DNA of 5,958 bases from Atribacterota bacterium (GCA_030668465.1 DAOUTX010000072.1:1-5958); one strand, 5' to 3'. Positions 1-5,779 are shown, numbered from the stretch's first letter. A program made the numbers and translations. Notes: generated by a model not told the origin, from the letters alone.

Positions 1-23
1 AATAAAGGGTCGGAAGCCGACCC
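1..23 (-). terminator. Rho-independent terminator downstream of hypB
   Basis: Read on the minus strand, a perfect 7-bp GC-rich stem (GGGTCGG at 23-17 and CCGACCC at 13-7) closes a 3-nt loop (16-14) and is followed at once by TTTATT (6-1). It lies about 32 nt after the hypB stop codon, the usual place for an intrinsic terminator. The U-tract is short and interrupted by one A, and it may continue past the window edge. It indicates that hypB transcription ends here, so any gene further down is probably a separate unit. Confidence 0.8.
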
Positions 24-55
24 CCTGGACAATGCCTTTGATAATTATGTTTTTT

Positions 56-721
56 CTATTTTTCATCTCTTTTTTTTCTTACCTGTTCTCTTAGCCAATC
101 GAACCAGTTATCTAAGCCTTCTCCGGTCTGACAAGAAATTTCAAATATCTCTAAGTTAGGGTTAATGTTTAATGCATCTTTTTTTACTTTATCCATATTA
201 AAATTTGTATAAGCTAATAAATCAATTTTATTTATTAAAACCACACTTGCTTTACGAAACATCACCGGATATTTTATAGGCTTATCGTCCCCTTCGGGTA
301 TGCTTACCATCACTACCCTATCATCTTCTCCCAAATCAAATCCTGCCGGACAGACTAAATTGCCCACATTTTCAATAACAAAAAGATCCGTTTCTTTAAA
401 ATTATAGTTACCCAATACACCATCTACCATATTAGCATCAAGATGGCAAGCTCCGTCAGTGTTTATTTGAGTCACCGGAATATTATATTTTTCTATCCTC
501 TCAGCATCATTAGTAGTTTGAAGATCTCCTTCTATAACTGCAATCTTTAGTTCATTCTTCAGTGAATCTATGGTTCTTTCTAAAAGACTGGTCTTTCCAG
601 ACCCGGGAGAACTCATTAAATTAATGGTATAAACTTTGTTTTTATTAAATATGTCTCTGTTTTTTTGAGCTATGCTATCATTAGCTTTTAAAATATTGGT
701 AAAAACTTTTACTTTAGCCAA
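56..721 (-). CDS. hypB: Hydrogenase nickel incorporation protein HypB (GTPase)
   Basis: HypB is a cytoplasmic SIMIBI-class GTPase that, with HypA, delivers nickel to the [NiFe]-hydrogenase large subunit. The 221 residues match the compact form of the family. Visible motifs are the P-loop SSPGSGKT (37-44), GDLQT (65-69, with the switch Asp66), the metal-site residues Cys92-His93 (ACHLDA) and Cys124 (NLVCPAGFDLG) at the dimer interface, the guanine-specificity motif NKID (164-167), and SCQTGEG near the end. It lacks both the N-terminal CxxCGC nickel motif of E. coli HypB and the His-rich stretch found in some homologues. The start is TTG at 719-721: the next in-frame ATG is Met36, which is almost at the P-loop, and a G-rich ribosome-binding site sits 8 nt upstream of the TTG. 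It appears monocistronic, with its own likely promoter and a terminator; no hypA is adjacent. The stop codon is TAG. Confidence 0.95.
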   Translation of the reverse strand: MAKVKVFTNILKANDSIAQKNRDIFNKNKVYTINLMSSPGSGKTSLLERTIDSLKNELKIAVIEGDLQTTNDAERIEKYNIPVTQINTDGACHLDANMVDGVLGNYNFKETDLFVIENVGNLVCPAGFDLGEDDRVVMVSIPEGDDKPIKYPVMFRKASVVLINKIDLLAYTNFNMDKVKKDALNINPNLEIFEISCQTGEGLDNWFDWLREQVRKKRDEK

Positions 722-729
722 TTTTCTTT

Positions 730-735
730 CCCCCC
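730..735 (-). promoter_or_regulatory. Ribosome-binding site of hypB (supports TTG start)
   Basis: A run of six G residues on the minus strand can pair with the CCUCC of 16S rRNA, using a G-U wobble at the centre, and lies 8 nt before the TTG codon. It is atypical because the usual A is absent, but it is the only purine-rich site near the start and it supports TTG as the initiator. Confidence 0.6.
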
Positions 736-743
736 GTATAAAT

Positions 744-772
744 ATAATATAATCTTGCTCTTCAATTTACAA
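744..772 (-). promoter_or_regulatory. Candidate sigma-70-type promoter for hypB
   Basis: On the minus strand, TTGTAA (772-767) and TATTAT (749-744) are separated by exactly 17 nt, which fits a housekeeping promoter. Transcription would start near 737, giving a short leader that begins just before the ribosome-binding site. The region is very AT-rich, so a chance match is possible. A separate promoter would fit with hypB lying 288 bp away from the preceding gene. Confidence 0.4.
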
Positions 773-800
773 AATTGTTAACTCATCTGCAAAACATATT

Positions 801-835
801 TCGTATCTCGTATCTCGTGAATCATATCTCGCGAA
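801..835 (+). repeat. Degenerate 7-bp tandem repeat, five units
   Basis: Five consecutive heptamers are variants of TCGTATC (two exact copies at 801-814) and TCGTGAA (815-821), followed by TCATATC and TCGCGAA. It lies in the 288-bp gap upstream of hypB, just beyond the candidate promoter. The unit TCGTATC also opens the array at 2910-2944, so the two belong to one repeat family. No coding sequence is seen here. Confidence 0.8.
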
Positions 836-884
836 AAATAGAAATAGAATAAGAAATAAAACAATTTAACGTAATAGAGAAAAG

Positions 885-933
885 GGTTTTGAGTTTTAAA
901 TTATGGTTTTTCGCTTTTCGCTTTAACTTTTTG
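885..933 (+). repeat. T-rich tract with 7-bp periodicity
   Basis: Seven consecutive heptamers roughly follow the pattern (A/G)(G/C)TTTTN, for example GGTTTTG, AGTTTTA, GTTTTTC and GCTTTTC. TTTTCGC occurs twice exactly in tandem (908-921). The tract is in the same 7-bp register as the array at 801-835, 84 bp or 12 units away. The stretch between them (836-884) is A-rich and shows no clear unit. Low complexity makes the periodicity less certain than in the other arrays. Confidence 0.5.
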
Positions 934-977
934 ATTCAATAAAGAGATTGCTACACTCCGATAAATCAGAGCTCCAT

Positions 978-1019
978 TAGACTATTAACTAACGACTATT
1001 CACTATTCACTAACGACTA
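978..1019 (-). repeat. 7-bp tandem repeat, six units, entering the 3' end of a gene
   Basis: On the minus strand there are six back-to-back heptamers, all beginning TAGT: TAGTCGT twice, TAGTGAA twice, then TAGTTAA and TAGTCTA. The unit TAGTGAA differs by one base from TCGTGAA in the 801-835 array, which lies on the opposite strand. The first unit encodes the last residues of the upstream gene and the second provides its TAG stop (1010-1012), so the array extends into that reading frame. Confidence 0.85.
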
Positions 1020-1420
1020 TTTCTAAAGTATTTTTCCGCTAAAAGTACTGCTACAAAATCATCATAATGGCAAGAGGGTACTCTTAAGGATAAAGGAATA
1101 AGCTTAGAAATGCCTCGGGGCGGATGTGCTTCAAAGTATTTTTTTCTTGCTTCTAAGGTGCTAAATTCTTCCTCGATTAGAATTATCCTTAATCGAGGAA
1201 AATGGTTTTTCAATCTCTTTTCTATATTTTTGTAATTAGTGCCGTTTCCTAAAATAATTTTATTTATCTTATAAATATTTAGACTATCTTCAATAGTCCC
1301 CGCTATCTTCTCTGTGGGAATAACTTTTCTTTGTAAAACGCTTAAATTAGAATCCACCGCTGCATAGCCACACTTTTTGGTTCCCGGATCAATAGAAATA
1401 ATTATCTCTTCTTCTGGCAT
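1010..1420 (-). CDS. RuvC/YqgF-like RNase H-fold protein (putative nuclease)
   Basis: The 136 residues fit a single RNase H-fold domain of the RuvC/RuvX (YqgF) type. The first strand carries SIDPGTKKCGYAAVD (9-23) with the metal-ligand candidate Asp11. A central LGNGT (57-61) is followed by an acidic strand, IEEEFSTLEARK (82-93), comparable to the ERLTT region of RuvX. The end has PPRGISKLIPLSL (100-112) and YDDFVAVLLAEKY (119-131), with Asp120/Asp121 as the last metal ligand. From memory of the family, the PPRG...IPLSL and DD.VAV.LAE.Y pattern matches proteins often named pre-16S rRNA-processing nuclease YqgF in Clostridia; whether this subgroup has that activity is inference. It follows fdhD by 30 bp and is probably cotranscribed. 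AAGGAG lies 14 nt before the ATG, a long spacing, and no other ATG, GTG or TTG start fits. The C-terminal residues and the TAG stop come from a heptamer repeat, so the native end may have been altered. Confidence 0.78.
   Translation of the reverse strand: MPEEEIIISIDPGTKKCGYAAVDSNLSVLQRKVIPTEKIAGTIEDSLNIYKINKIILGNGTNYKNIEKRLKNHFPRLRIILIEEEFSTLEARKKYFEAHPPRGISKLIPLSLRVPSCHYDDFVAVLLAEKYFRNSR
1169..1200. repeat. Perfect 11-bp inverted repeat inside the nuclease-like gene
   Basis: The arms TTCCTCGATTA (1169-1179) and TAATCGAGGAA (1190-1200) are exact reverse complements with a 10-nt spacer. In the mRNA of the minus-strand gene they would form an 11-bp stem over the codons for roughly Pro75 to Glu84, including the acidic strand of the predicted active site. 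No U-tract follows on the minus strand, so it does not look like a terminator. Confidence 0.75.
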
Positions 1421-1434
1421 AATCTGTTTAGCAA

Positions 1435-1440
1435 CTCCTT
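1435..1440 (-). promoter_or_regulatory. Ribosome-binding site of the nuclease-like gene (long spacing)
   Basis: AAGGAG on the minus strand is a strong Shine-Dalgarno match but lies 14 nt before the ATG at 1420. The in-frame codons between them contain no ATG, GTG or TTG, so ATG at 1420 stays the best start. The codon just before it is ATT, a rare initiator that would give better spacing. Confidence 0.55.
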
Positions 1441-1450
1441 ATGTTAACAA

Positions 1451-2224
1451 TTAAATTTCTATCCGTTCAGGATGAGTATAAATATTCATTCTTTTCCCTC
1501 GAACAAACCCTACCAGAGTTATACCTGCTCTTTTAGCTAACTTTATAGCAAGGTCTGTCGGAGCTGCCCTGGAAATAACCATTGACAACTTCCCGATAAT
1601 AATCTTTCTTAAAATTCCTGAAGTTATACGACAAGAGGTTAATATTATTTTATCTTCAGTGGTAATGTCATTTACAAAGGCTTCCCCTAATATTTTATCG
1701 ATAGAATTATAACGACTGATATCTTCACTAAATAATATTATAGAACCATTTATATCAGCCAAAGCACAACTGTGTACCCCTCCGGTCATTTTAAAAAAAT
1801 TAGCTCTTCCCTGCATTTCAGAAATAAGAGAATGAATCAAATTACTACTAATTTTTAAAGAAGTATCGACAGATAGAGGGGGCTCTTCCTGTTCTTCTGG
1901 TTGTTGGTAACTTCCTATCCATAAATTACTATTAATGATATCTTCTGACGATAAAGAAACACCTTTAATCTCTATTTCCATCAGGTCTTGCTTTTCATTT
2001 ATATCTAAAGATATAATATCCTCTTTCTTTTGTAAAATACCTGATGTATAGAGAAAACCCAATCCTAGATATTTATATTTTTCGGGACTGCAATTTAAGG
2101 TTACTAACTTTTTTTTATTTAGCAAGATAGTAAAAGTAGTTTCTCTTACTACTAAATCTGAAATTTCTTCTCTCTTGTTTCCTTTAATTCGAGCTAGATT
2201 TACCTCTACTCCTTTTTTTTCCAC
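1451..2224 (-). CDS. fdhD: Formate dehydrogenase accessory sulfurtransferase FdhD
   Basis: FdhD passes sulfur from a cysteine desulfurase to the Mo/W-bis-MGD cofactor of formate dehydrogenase, which is inactive without it. The 257 residues are normal for the family. Family signatures are V26RET near the N-terminus, MTGGVHSCALAD (146-157), EDISRYNSIDKILG (167-180, the degenerate form of DVGRHNAVDK), SCRITSG (197-203), SRAAPTDLAIKLA (218-230) and GFVRGKRMNIYTHPERI (239-255). The loop where well-studied homologues carry a CxxC pair, about residues 100-115, has no cysteine and is replaced by a Gln/Glu/Pro-rich stretch. The only cysteines are Cys45, Cys153 and Cys198. The start is GTG (2222-2224), 7 nt after AAGGA; the next ATG is Met82. 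It is 11 bp from mobA, and its ribosome-binding site overlaps the mobA stop codon, suggesting translational coupling. The frame is intact, so an active protein is likely. Confidence 0.93.
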   Translation of the reverse strand: MEKKGVEVNLARIKGNKREEISDLVVRETTFTILLNKKKLVTLNCSPEKYKYLGLGFLYTSGILQKKEDIISLDINEKQDLMEIEIKGVSLSSEDIINSNLWIGSYQQPEEQEEPPLSVDTSLKISSNLIHSLISEMQGRANFFKMTGGVHSCALADINGSIILFSEDISRYNSIDKILGEAFVNDITTEDKIILTSCRITSGILRKIIIGKLSMVISRAAPTDLAIKLAKRAGITLVGFVRGKRMNIYTHPERIEI

Positions 2225-2231
2225 TTAATCT

Positions 2232-2236
2232 TCCTT
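2232..2236 (-). promoter_or_regulatory. Ribosome-binding site of fdhD (supports GTG start)
   Basis: AAGGA on the minus strand lies 7 nt before the GTG at 2222-2224. It begins at the last base of the mobA TAA stop (2238-2236), so ribosomes ending mobA stop at the site where fdhD begins. Confidence 0.75.
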
Positions 2237-2883
2237 TAATCCTTGAACTCGTTTCCTTTTATCAGTTCTTCTGCCCTGATAAAGTCTTCTTTATAATTAA
2301 TATTAAAAAAAGAATTTAACTTCGGATCAACCTTCTTTATTTCTTTTTCTTCAATATACTTAACTTTTAAATAAGGGAAAATTCTTCTAATCGATAGAAT
2401 TCCGACTTCAATATTTCTCTTTATAACTTCCAAGCAATCTTTACTATAAATGGCACATAAGGGTTCTAAATAACTCTTGGCGTAACGAGGAATAATAATA
2501 TCGTTAGAATCAATCTTATCCCCCATATATTGGAGTAGCTCCACTTTCAAAAAAGGCATATCACAACCTACTACCAAATTATATCGGGAAGCAGATGCCT
2601 TCAAGCCAGAATATAACCCTACCAAAAGACCTTTTTGGTTAAATAGGTCTGATACTACTTGTTTATAAGAGGGGTATCTCTCTGGAGGACCGACTATAAT
2701 AATATTATCTCCTACTATATGCTTGAGTTTTGATATTACTATATCGATAAGGCGTTTTCCGTTTAATTTAAGTATTGCTTTATTTTGATCCGAACCTATC
2801 CTACTGCTTTTTCCCCCTGCTAAAATAATTGCTGTTAAGCGAGGGCTTTCTTTATTCCTTTTAATTTCCATATTATATATCAT
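2236..2883 (-). CDS. mobA: Molybdenum cofactor guanylyltransferase MobA
   Basis: MobA joins GMP from GTP to molybdopterin to make MGD, the cofactor form that formate dehydrogenases of this class bind as bis-MGD. The 215 residues form one nucleotidyltransferase domain. The GTP-binding signature LAGGKSSRIG (21-30) is followed by the conserved Lys35. VVGCDMPFL (104-112) carries the metal-binding Asp108. LEPLCAIYSKDCL (139-151) and FFNINYKEDF (192-201) match the conserved C-terminal motifs. The protein is cytoplasmic, with no signal or membrane segments. The start is ATG at 2883; Met5 is an alternative, but neither has a good Shine-Dalgarno sequence, and a TATAAT box lies 9 nt before the first ATG, raising the chance of a nearly leaderless transcript. 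It heads the mobA-fdhD-nuclease group, and its place beside the catalytic subunit fits a dedicated role in cofactor supply for that enzyme. Confidence 0.94.
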   Translation of the reverse strand: MIYNMEIKRNKESPRLTAIILAGGKSSRIGSDQNKAILKLNGKRLIDIVISKLKHIVGDNIIIVGPPERYPSYKQVVSDLFNQKGLLVGLYSGLKASASRYNLVVGCDMPFLKVELLQYMGDKIDSNDIIIPRYAKSYLEPLCAIYSKDCLEVIKRNIEVGILSIRRIFPYLKVKYIEEKEIKKVDPKLNSFFNINYKEDFIRAEELIKGNEFKD

Positions 2884-2892
2884 TCCGTCTCG

Positions 2893-2898
2893 ATTATA
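2893..2898 (-). promoter_or_regulatory. Candidate -10 element (TATAAT) directly before mobA
   Basis: A consensus TATAAT on the minus strand ends 9 nt before the mobA ATG. Transcription would begin about 3 nt before the start codon, giving an almost leaderless message, which would agree with the poor Shine-Dalgarno sequence. No good -35 hexamer is visible 16-18 nt upstream, because that stretch is occupied by the heptamer array. In DNA this AT-rich a TATAAT is not rare. Confidence 0.3.
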
Positions 2899-2909
2899 AA
2901 GTTACAAAT

Positions 2910-2944
2910 TCGTATCGTGTATTGCGTATCGAGTATCGCGTGAC
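2910..2944 (+). repeat. Degenerate 7-bp tandem repeat, five units, between fdhA and mobA
   Basis: Five consecutive heptamers are variants of (T/G)CGTATC: TCGTATC (2910-2916), GTGTATT, GCGTATC, GAGTATC and GCGTGAC. The first unit is identical to the first two units of the array at 801-835. The array lies in the 186-bp gap between the catalytic subunit and mobA, about 27 bp before the mobA start. The rest of the gap (2945-3069) is A/T-rich and shows no hairpin terminator or credible gene. Confidence 0.8.
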
Positions 2945-3069
2945 GAAAAAGAAAGGCGCAAGAGAAAAAAGAAAATGGGAAAACAAAAGCAATAAATATT
3001 CTTTTCTTTATCTAACTACCCCACTAAAGTTTACATTAACTTTTTACTTCTTTGTGTGTGCTCTAAATA

Positions 3070-5769
3070 TTATTTTATTAATGTTTTCTTTATTTTTACC
3101 GCACATACTTTATATTCGGGAATCTTAGCTACCGGATCCAGGGCAGCATTGGTAAGTAGATTTGCTGCTGCTTCGTGGAAATGAAAACTCATAAACACCA
3201 CACCTTTTCCTGATTTTTCAGTAACTTTTGCCTTAGCCTTGATTTTTCCTCGACGAGAGGTTACTTCTACAAATTCTCCGTCTTCGACCTTTAGCTCTTG
3301 CGCATCTTGAGGATTAATCTCCACCAATGCTTCTGGATAAATCTCATTTAACCCTTTAGATCTTCGACTTACAGTTCCGGTGTGAAAATGGTATAATACC
3401 CGACCAGTGGTAAAGAGGAAAGGGTATTCCTCGTCTGGTAGTTCGGCTGCTTCTTTGAATTCTGCTGCAGAGAATTTTCCTTTTCCGCGACTGAATTTAT
3501 CTTTATGAAGATATTTAGTTCCAGGATGATTGATATCTAAGCAAGGCCATTGCAATCCTGCTTTTTCTAACCGATTGTAATACATCCCGCCATAAATTGG
3601 AGTCAAGCTAGCAATTTCTTCCATTATTTTCGCTGGATTACTATAACTCATATTGTAGCCCATCTTTTGCGCTAATTCACAGATAATTTGCCATTCCGGT
3701 TTTGAGTCTCCTACAGGTGCTATAGCTTTTCTTATTAGTTGTACCCTTCTTTCAGTATTAGTGATGGTCCCGTTTTTTTCTGCAATAGTAACTCCTGGTA
3801 AGATTACATCTGCTAATTCAGCGGTTTCGGTCATAAAAATATCAGAAACTACTAAAAAATCTGTTCTCTTTAGTGCTTCCCGAGCGTGGTTAAGGTCTGG
3901 ATCAGACATAGCGGGATTTTCTGCCATAACAAATATGCCTTTAATTTTTCCCTCATAAGCAGCATTTAAAATCTCTACTACGGTCAAACCTGCTTTGTCG
4001 GATAAATCTGCTCTCCAAGCTTTAGAAAATTTCTCTTTAACTTGAGGGTCTGTAACTTTTTGGTAACCGGAATAAACATTAGGTAAAGCCCCCAAATCGC
4101 AAGCTCCCTGTACATTGCTCTGTCCACGCAGTGGATTAACTCCAGTACTTTCTTTTCCTACATTACCAGTAAGCATAGCAATATTAGCAGTAGATAATAC
4201 ATTATCTGTTCCGGTAGTATGCTGAGTAATTCCCATCGAGTAAATTAAAGAAACAGTGGGAGCAGTTGCATAAATCCTGGCTGCCTTTCGAATATCTTCA
4301 GCCGGAACACCGGTTATTTTTTCTACCACTTCAGGAGTATATTTGAGCACAGCCTTTTTTAATTCCTCGTATCCTTCTGTTCTTTGATCAATAAATTCTT
4401 TATCTTCTAATCCTTCACTGATAATTACGTTCACCAATCCATTAAATAGGGCTACATCAGTACCAGGTCGTTGTCTTAGCCATAAAATAGCATATTTAGC
4501 AAGCTCAATTTCTCGAGGATCGGCCACAATTAATTTTGCTCCATTTTTAGTAACCGCCTTTTTAATTTCTAAGGCAATTATGGGATGATTCTCGGTAGTA
4601 TTGGAACCAGTAAGATAAATAACTGAAGCATCGGCAATCTCTTCTATGGAATTGGTCATTGCTCCACTACCGAAGGCTTGAGCTAGTCCTGCAACAGTTG
4701 CTGAATGACACAAGCGGGCACAATGGTCTACATTGTTAGTTCCCAAAACCGCTCGACCAAACTTCATTAGAAGATAATTTTCTTCATTAGTACACTTTGC
4801 AGAAGATAAAACGGCTAAGCTATCATTACCGCTTTCTTCCTTGATCCTGGTAAATTTATCACTTATTAACTGGTAAGCTTCTTCCCAGGAAGCTTTTTTT
4901 AATTTTCCATTCTTTCTAATTAAAGGAGTGGTTAACCGGTCTTTGTGGTGAATATAATCGTAACCGAAACGTCCTTTAGCGCAGAGGTTAATCCCATTTA
5001 CTATACTCTCTGGGCTAGAAGTAACTTTTACTACTTTTCCCTCTCTCACATTAAAATCAAAATTACATCCACATCCACAGTAACTACAAGTGGTTTTTAC
5101 TTTTTTAAATTCCCAAGTTCTACCCTTCCCTTGTGCTTCTTTATCTATCAAAGCACCTACCGGGCAGACTGCAACACACTGTCCGCAAAATACGCAGTTT
5201 GAATTTCTTAAATCGGTTCCTCCCTCGACTATAATCTCTGTTTTTGTTCCTCGATACCCAAAATCAATAATATTTGATTGCTGAATTTCATTACATATTT
5301 CCACACATCTTCCGCATAACACACATTTATCCAATTCTCTTACTATAAAAGGGTTGCTATTATCAATAGTAAGCTCTTTTTTATTTTGTTCAAATCTGGA
5401 TTTCTTTATACCTAAATCATAAGCCAGATCCTCTAAAATACAAGACCCGCTCTTCTCACAGGTCATACAATCCAGAGGATGATTGGCTAGTAAGAATTCC
5501 AAAGTCATTTTCCGGGCCCTAGCAACTCTTTTATTATTAGTATGAATTTCTAAGCCTTCTCTTACCGGATAAGCGCAAGAAGCAACTAATGCAGGTATAC
5601 CAACAACCTCTACAACACATATCCGACAAGAACCAGGAGTAAATCCGAGTTCAGGCATAACACATAGAGTTGGAATTTCAATACCTGCTCCTTTAGCAGC
5701 ATCTAAAATAGTTATTCCTTCTTCTGCTCTTACCTTGATATTATCTATCGTTATATTTATCAAAGACAC
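3070..5769 (-). CDS. fdhA: Formate dehydrogenase catalytic (alpha) subunit, Cys-type, with NuoG-like N-terminus
   Basis: This cytoplasmic Mo/W-bis-MGD enzyme interconverts formate and CO2. The 899 residues contain, in order: a [2Fe-2S] domain (Cys36, 48, 51, 65); the NuoG His-Cys [4Fe-4S] site (His97, Cys101, 104, 110); two ferredoxin motifs, CVLCGRCVEIC (149-159) and CVFCGQCVAVC (192-202); the molybdopterin-domain cluster CSYCGCGC (228-235) with Cys263 and Lys265; the large molybdopterin domain (about 278-710), with HCARLCHS carrying Cys354-His355 and NPLRGQSNVQGACD carrying Arg548; and the C-terminal MGD-binding domain (about 780-893). Cys354, encoded TGT at 4708-4710, aligns with the selenocysteine of E. 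coli FdhF; His355 and Arg548 match its catalytic His and Arg. The start is GTG, 10 nt after AGGAGG; the next ATG, Met88, would remove the [2Fe-2S] domain. The NuoF-like gene 54 bp upstream is the likely electron-transfer partner. There is no signal peptide and the frame is intact. Metal (Mo or W) and direction in vivo cannot be read from the sequence. Confidence 0.96.
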   Translation of the reverse strand: MSLINITIDNIKVRAEEGITILDAAKGAGIEIPTLCVMPELGFTPGSCRICVVEVVGIPALVASCAYPVREGLEIHTNNKRVARARKMTLEFLLANHPLDCMTCEKSGSCILEDLAYDLGIKKSRFEQNKKELTIDNSNPFIVRELDKCVLCGRCVEICNEIQQSNIIDFGYRGTKTEIIVEGGTDLRNSNCVFCGQCVAVCPVGALIDKEAQGKGRTWEFKKVKTTCSYCGCGCNFDFNVREGKVVKVTSSPESIVNGINLCAKGRFGYDYIHHKDRLTTPLIRKNGKLKKASWEEAYQLISDKFTRIKEESGNDSLAVLSSAKCTNEENYLLMKFGRAVLGTNNVDHCARLCHSATVAGLAQAFGSGAMTNSIEEIADASVIYLTGSNTTENHPIIALEIKKAVTKNGAKLIVADPREIELAKYAILWLRQRPGTDVALFNGLVNVIISEGLEDKEFIDQRTEGYEELKKAVLKYTPEVVEKITGVPAEDIRKAARIYATAPTVSLIYSMGITQHTTGTDNVLSTANIAMLTGNVGKESTGVNPLRGQSNVQGACDLGALPNVYSGYQKVTDPQVKEKFSKAWRADLSDKAGLTVVEILNAAYEGKIKGIFVMAENPAMSDPDLNHAREALKRTDFLVVSDIFMTETAELADVILPGVTIAEKNGTITNTERRVQLIRKAIAPVGDSKPEWQIICELAQKMGYNMSYSNPAKIMEEIASLTPIYGGMYYNRLEKAGLQWPCLDINHPGTKYLHKDKFSRGKGKFSAAEFKEAAELPDEEYPFLFTTGRVLYHFHTGTVSRRSKGLNEIYPEALVEINPQDAQELKVEDGEFVEVTSRRGKIKAKAKVTEKSGKGVVFMSFHFHEAAANLLTNAALDPVAKIPEYKVCAVKIKKTLIK

Positions 5770-5779
5770 TGCTTTTCGC

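Noticed and set aside
722..1009. A hidden small gene, tRNA or riboswitch in the 288-bp gap
   Set aside because: Both strands show only A/T-rich and heptamer-repeat sequence, with no cloverleaf, no conserved riboswitch core that I recognise and no short frame with a credible ribosome-binding site.
801..1019. The repeats in the gap upstream of hypB as a CRISPR array
   Set aside because: The units are 7 bp, directly adjacent, degenerate and without spacers, so they are tandem heptamers. No cas gene is present.
1169..1200. The 11-bp inverted repeat as an intrinsic terminator
   Set aside because: It lies inside an intact conserved reading frame, and the minus strand has no U-tract after the stem.
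2922..3128. A 68-codon plus-strand reading frame over the gap between fdhA and mobA
   Set aside because: It begins inside the heptamer array, is Lys/Arg-rich then Phe/Leu-rich as expected from translating A-rich then T-rich DNA, has no ribosome-binding site, overlaps the end of fdhA and resembles no known family.
3761..3958. A 65-codon plus-strand reading frame
   Set aside because: It lies wholly within the conserved molybdopterin domain of the formate dehydrogenase gene on the opposite strand, and no family is recognised.
4708..4710. Possible selenocysteine codon at the formate dehydrogenase active site
   Set aside because: The codon is TGT, not TGA, so residue 354 is an ordinary cysteine and no SECIS element is needed.
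4945..5284. Two overlapping plus-strand reading frames (4945-5202 and 5090-5284)
   Set aside because: Both lie opposite the iron-sulfur cluster region of the formate dehydrogenase gene. They have no recognisable motif and are best explained as antisense shadows.
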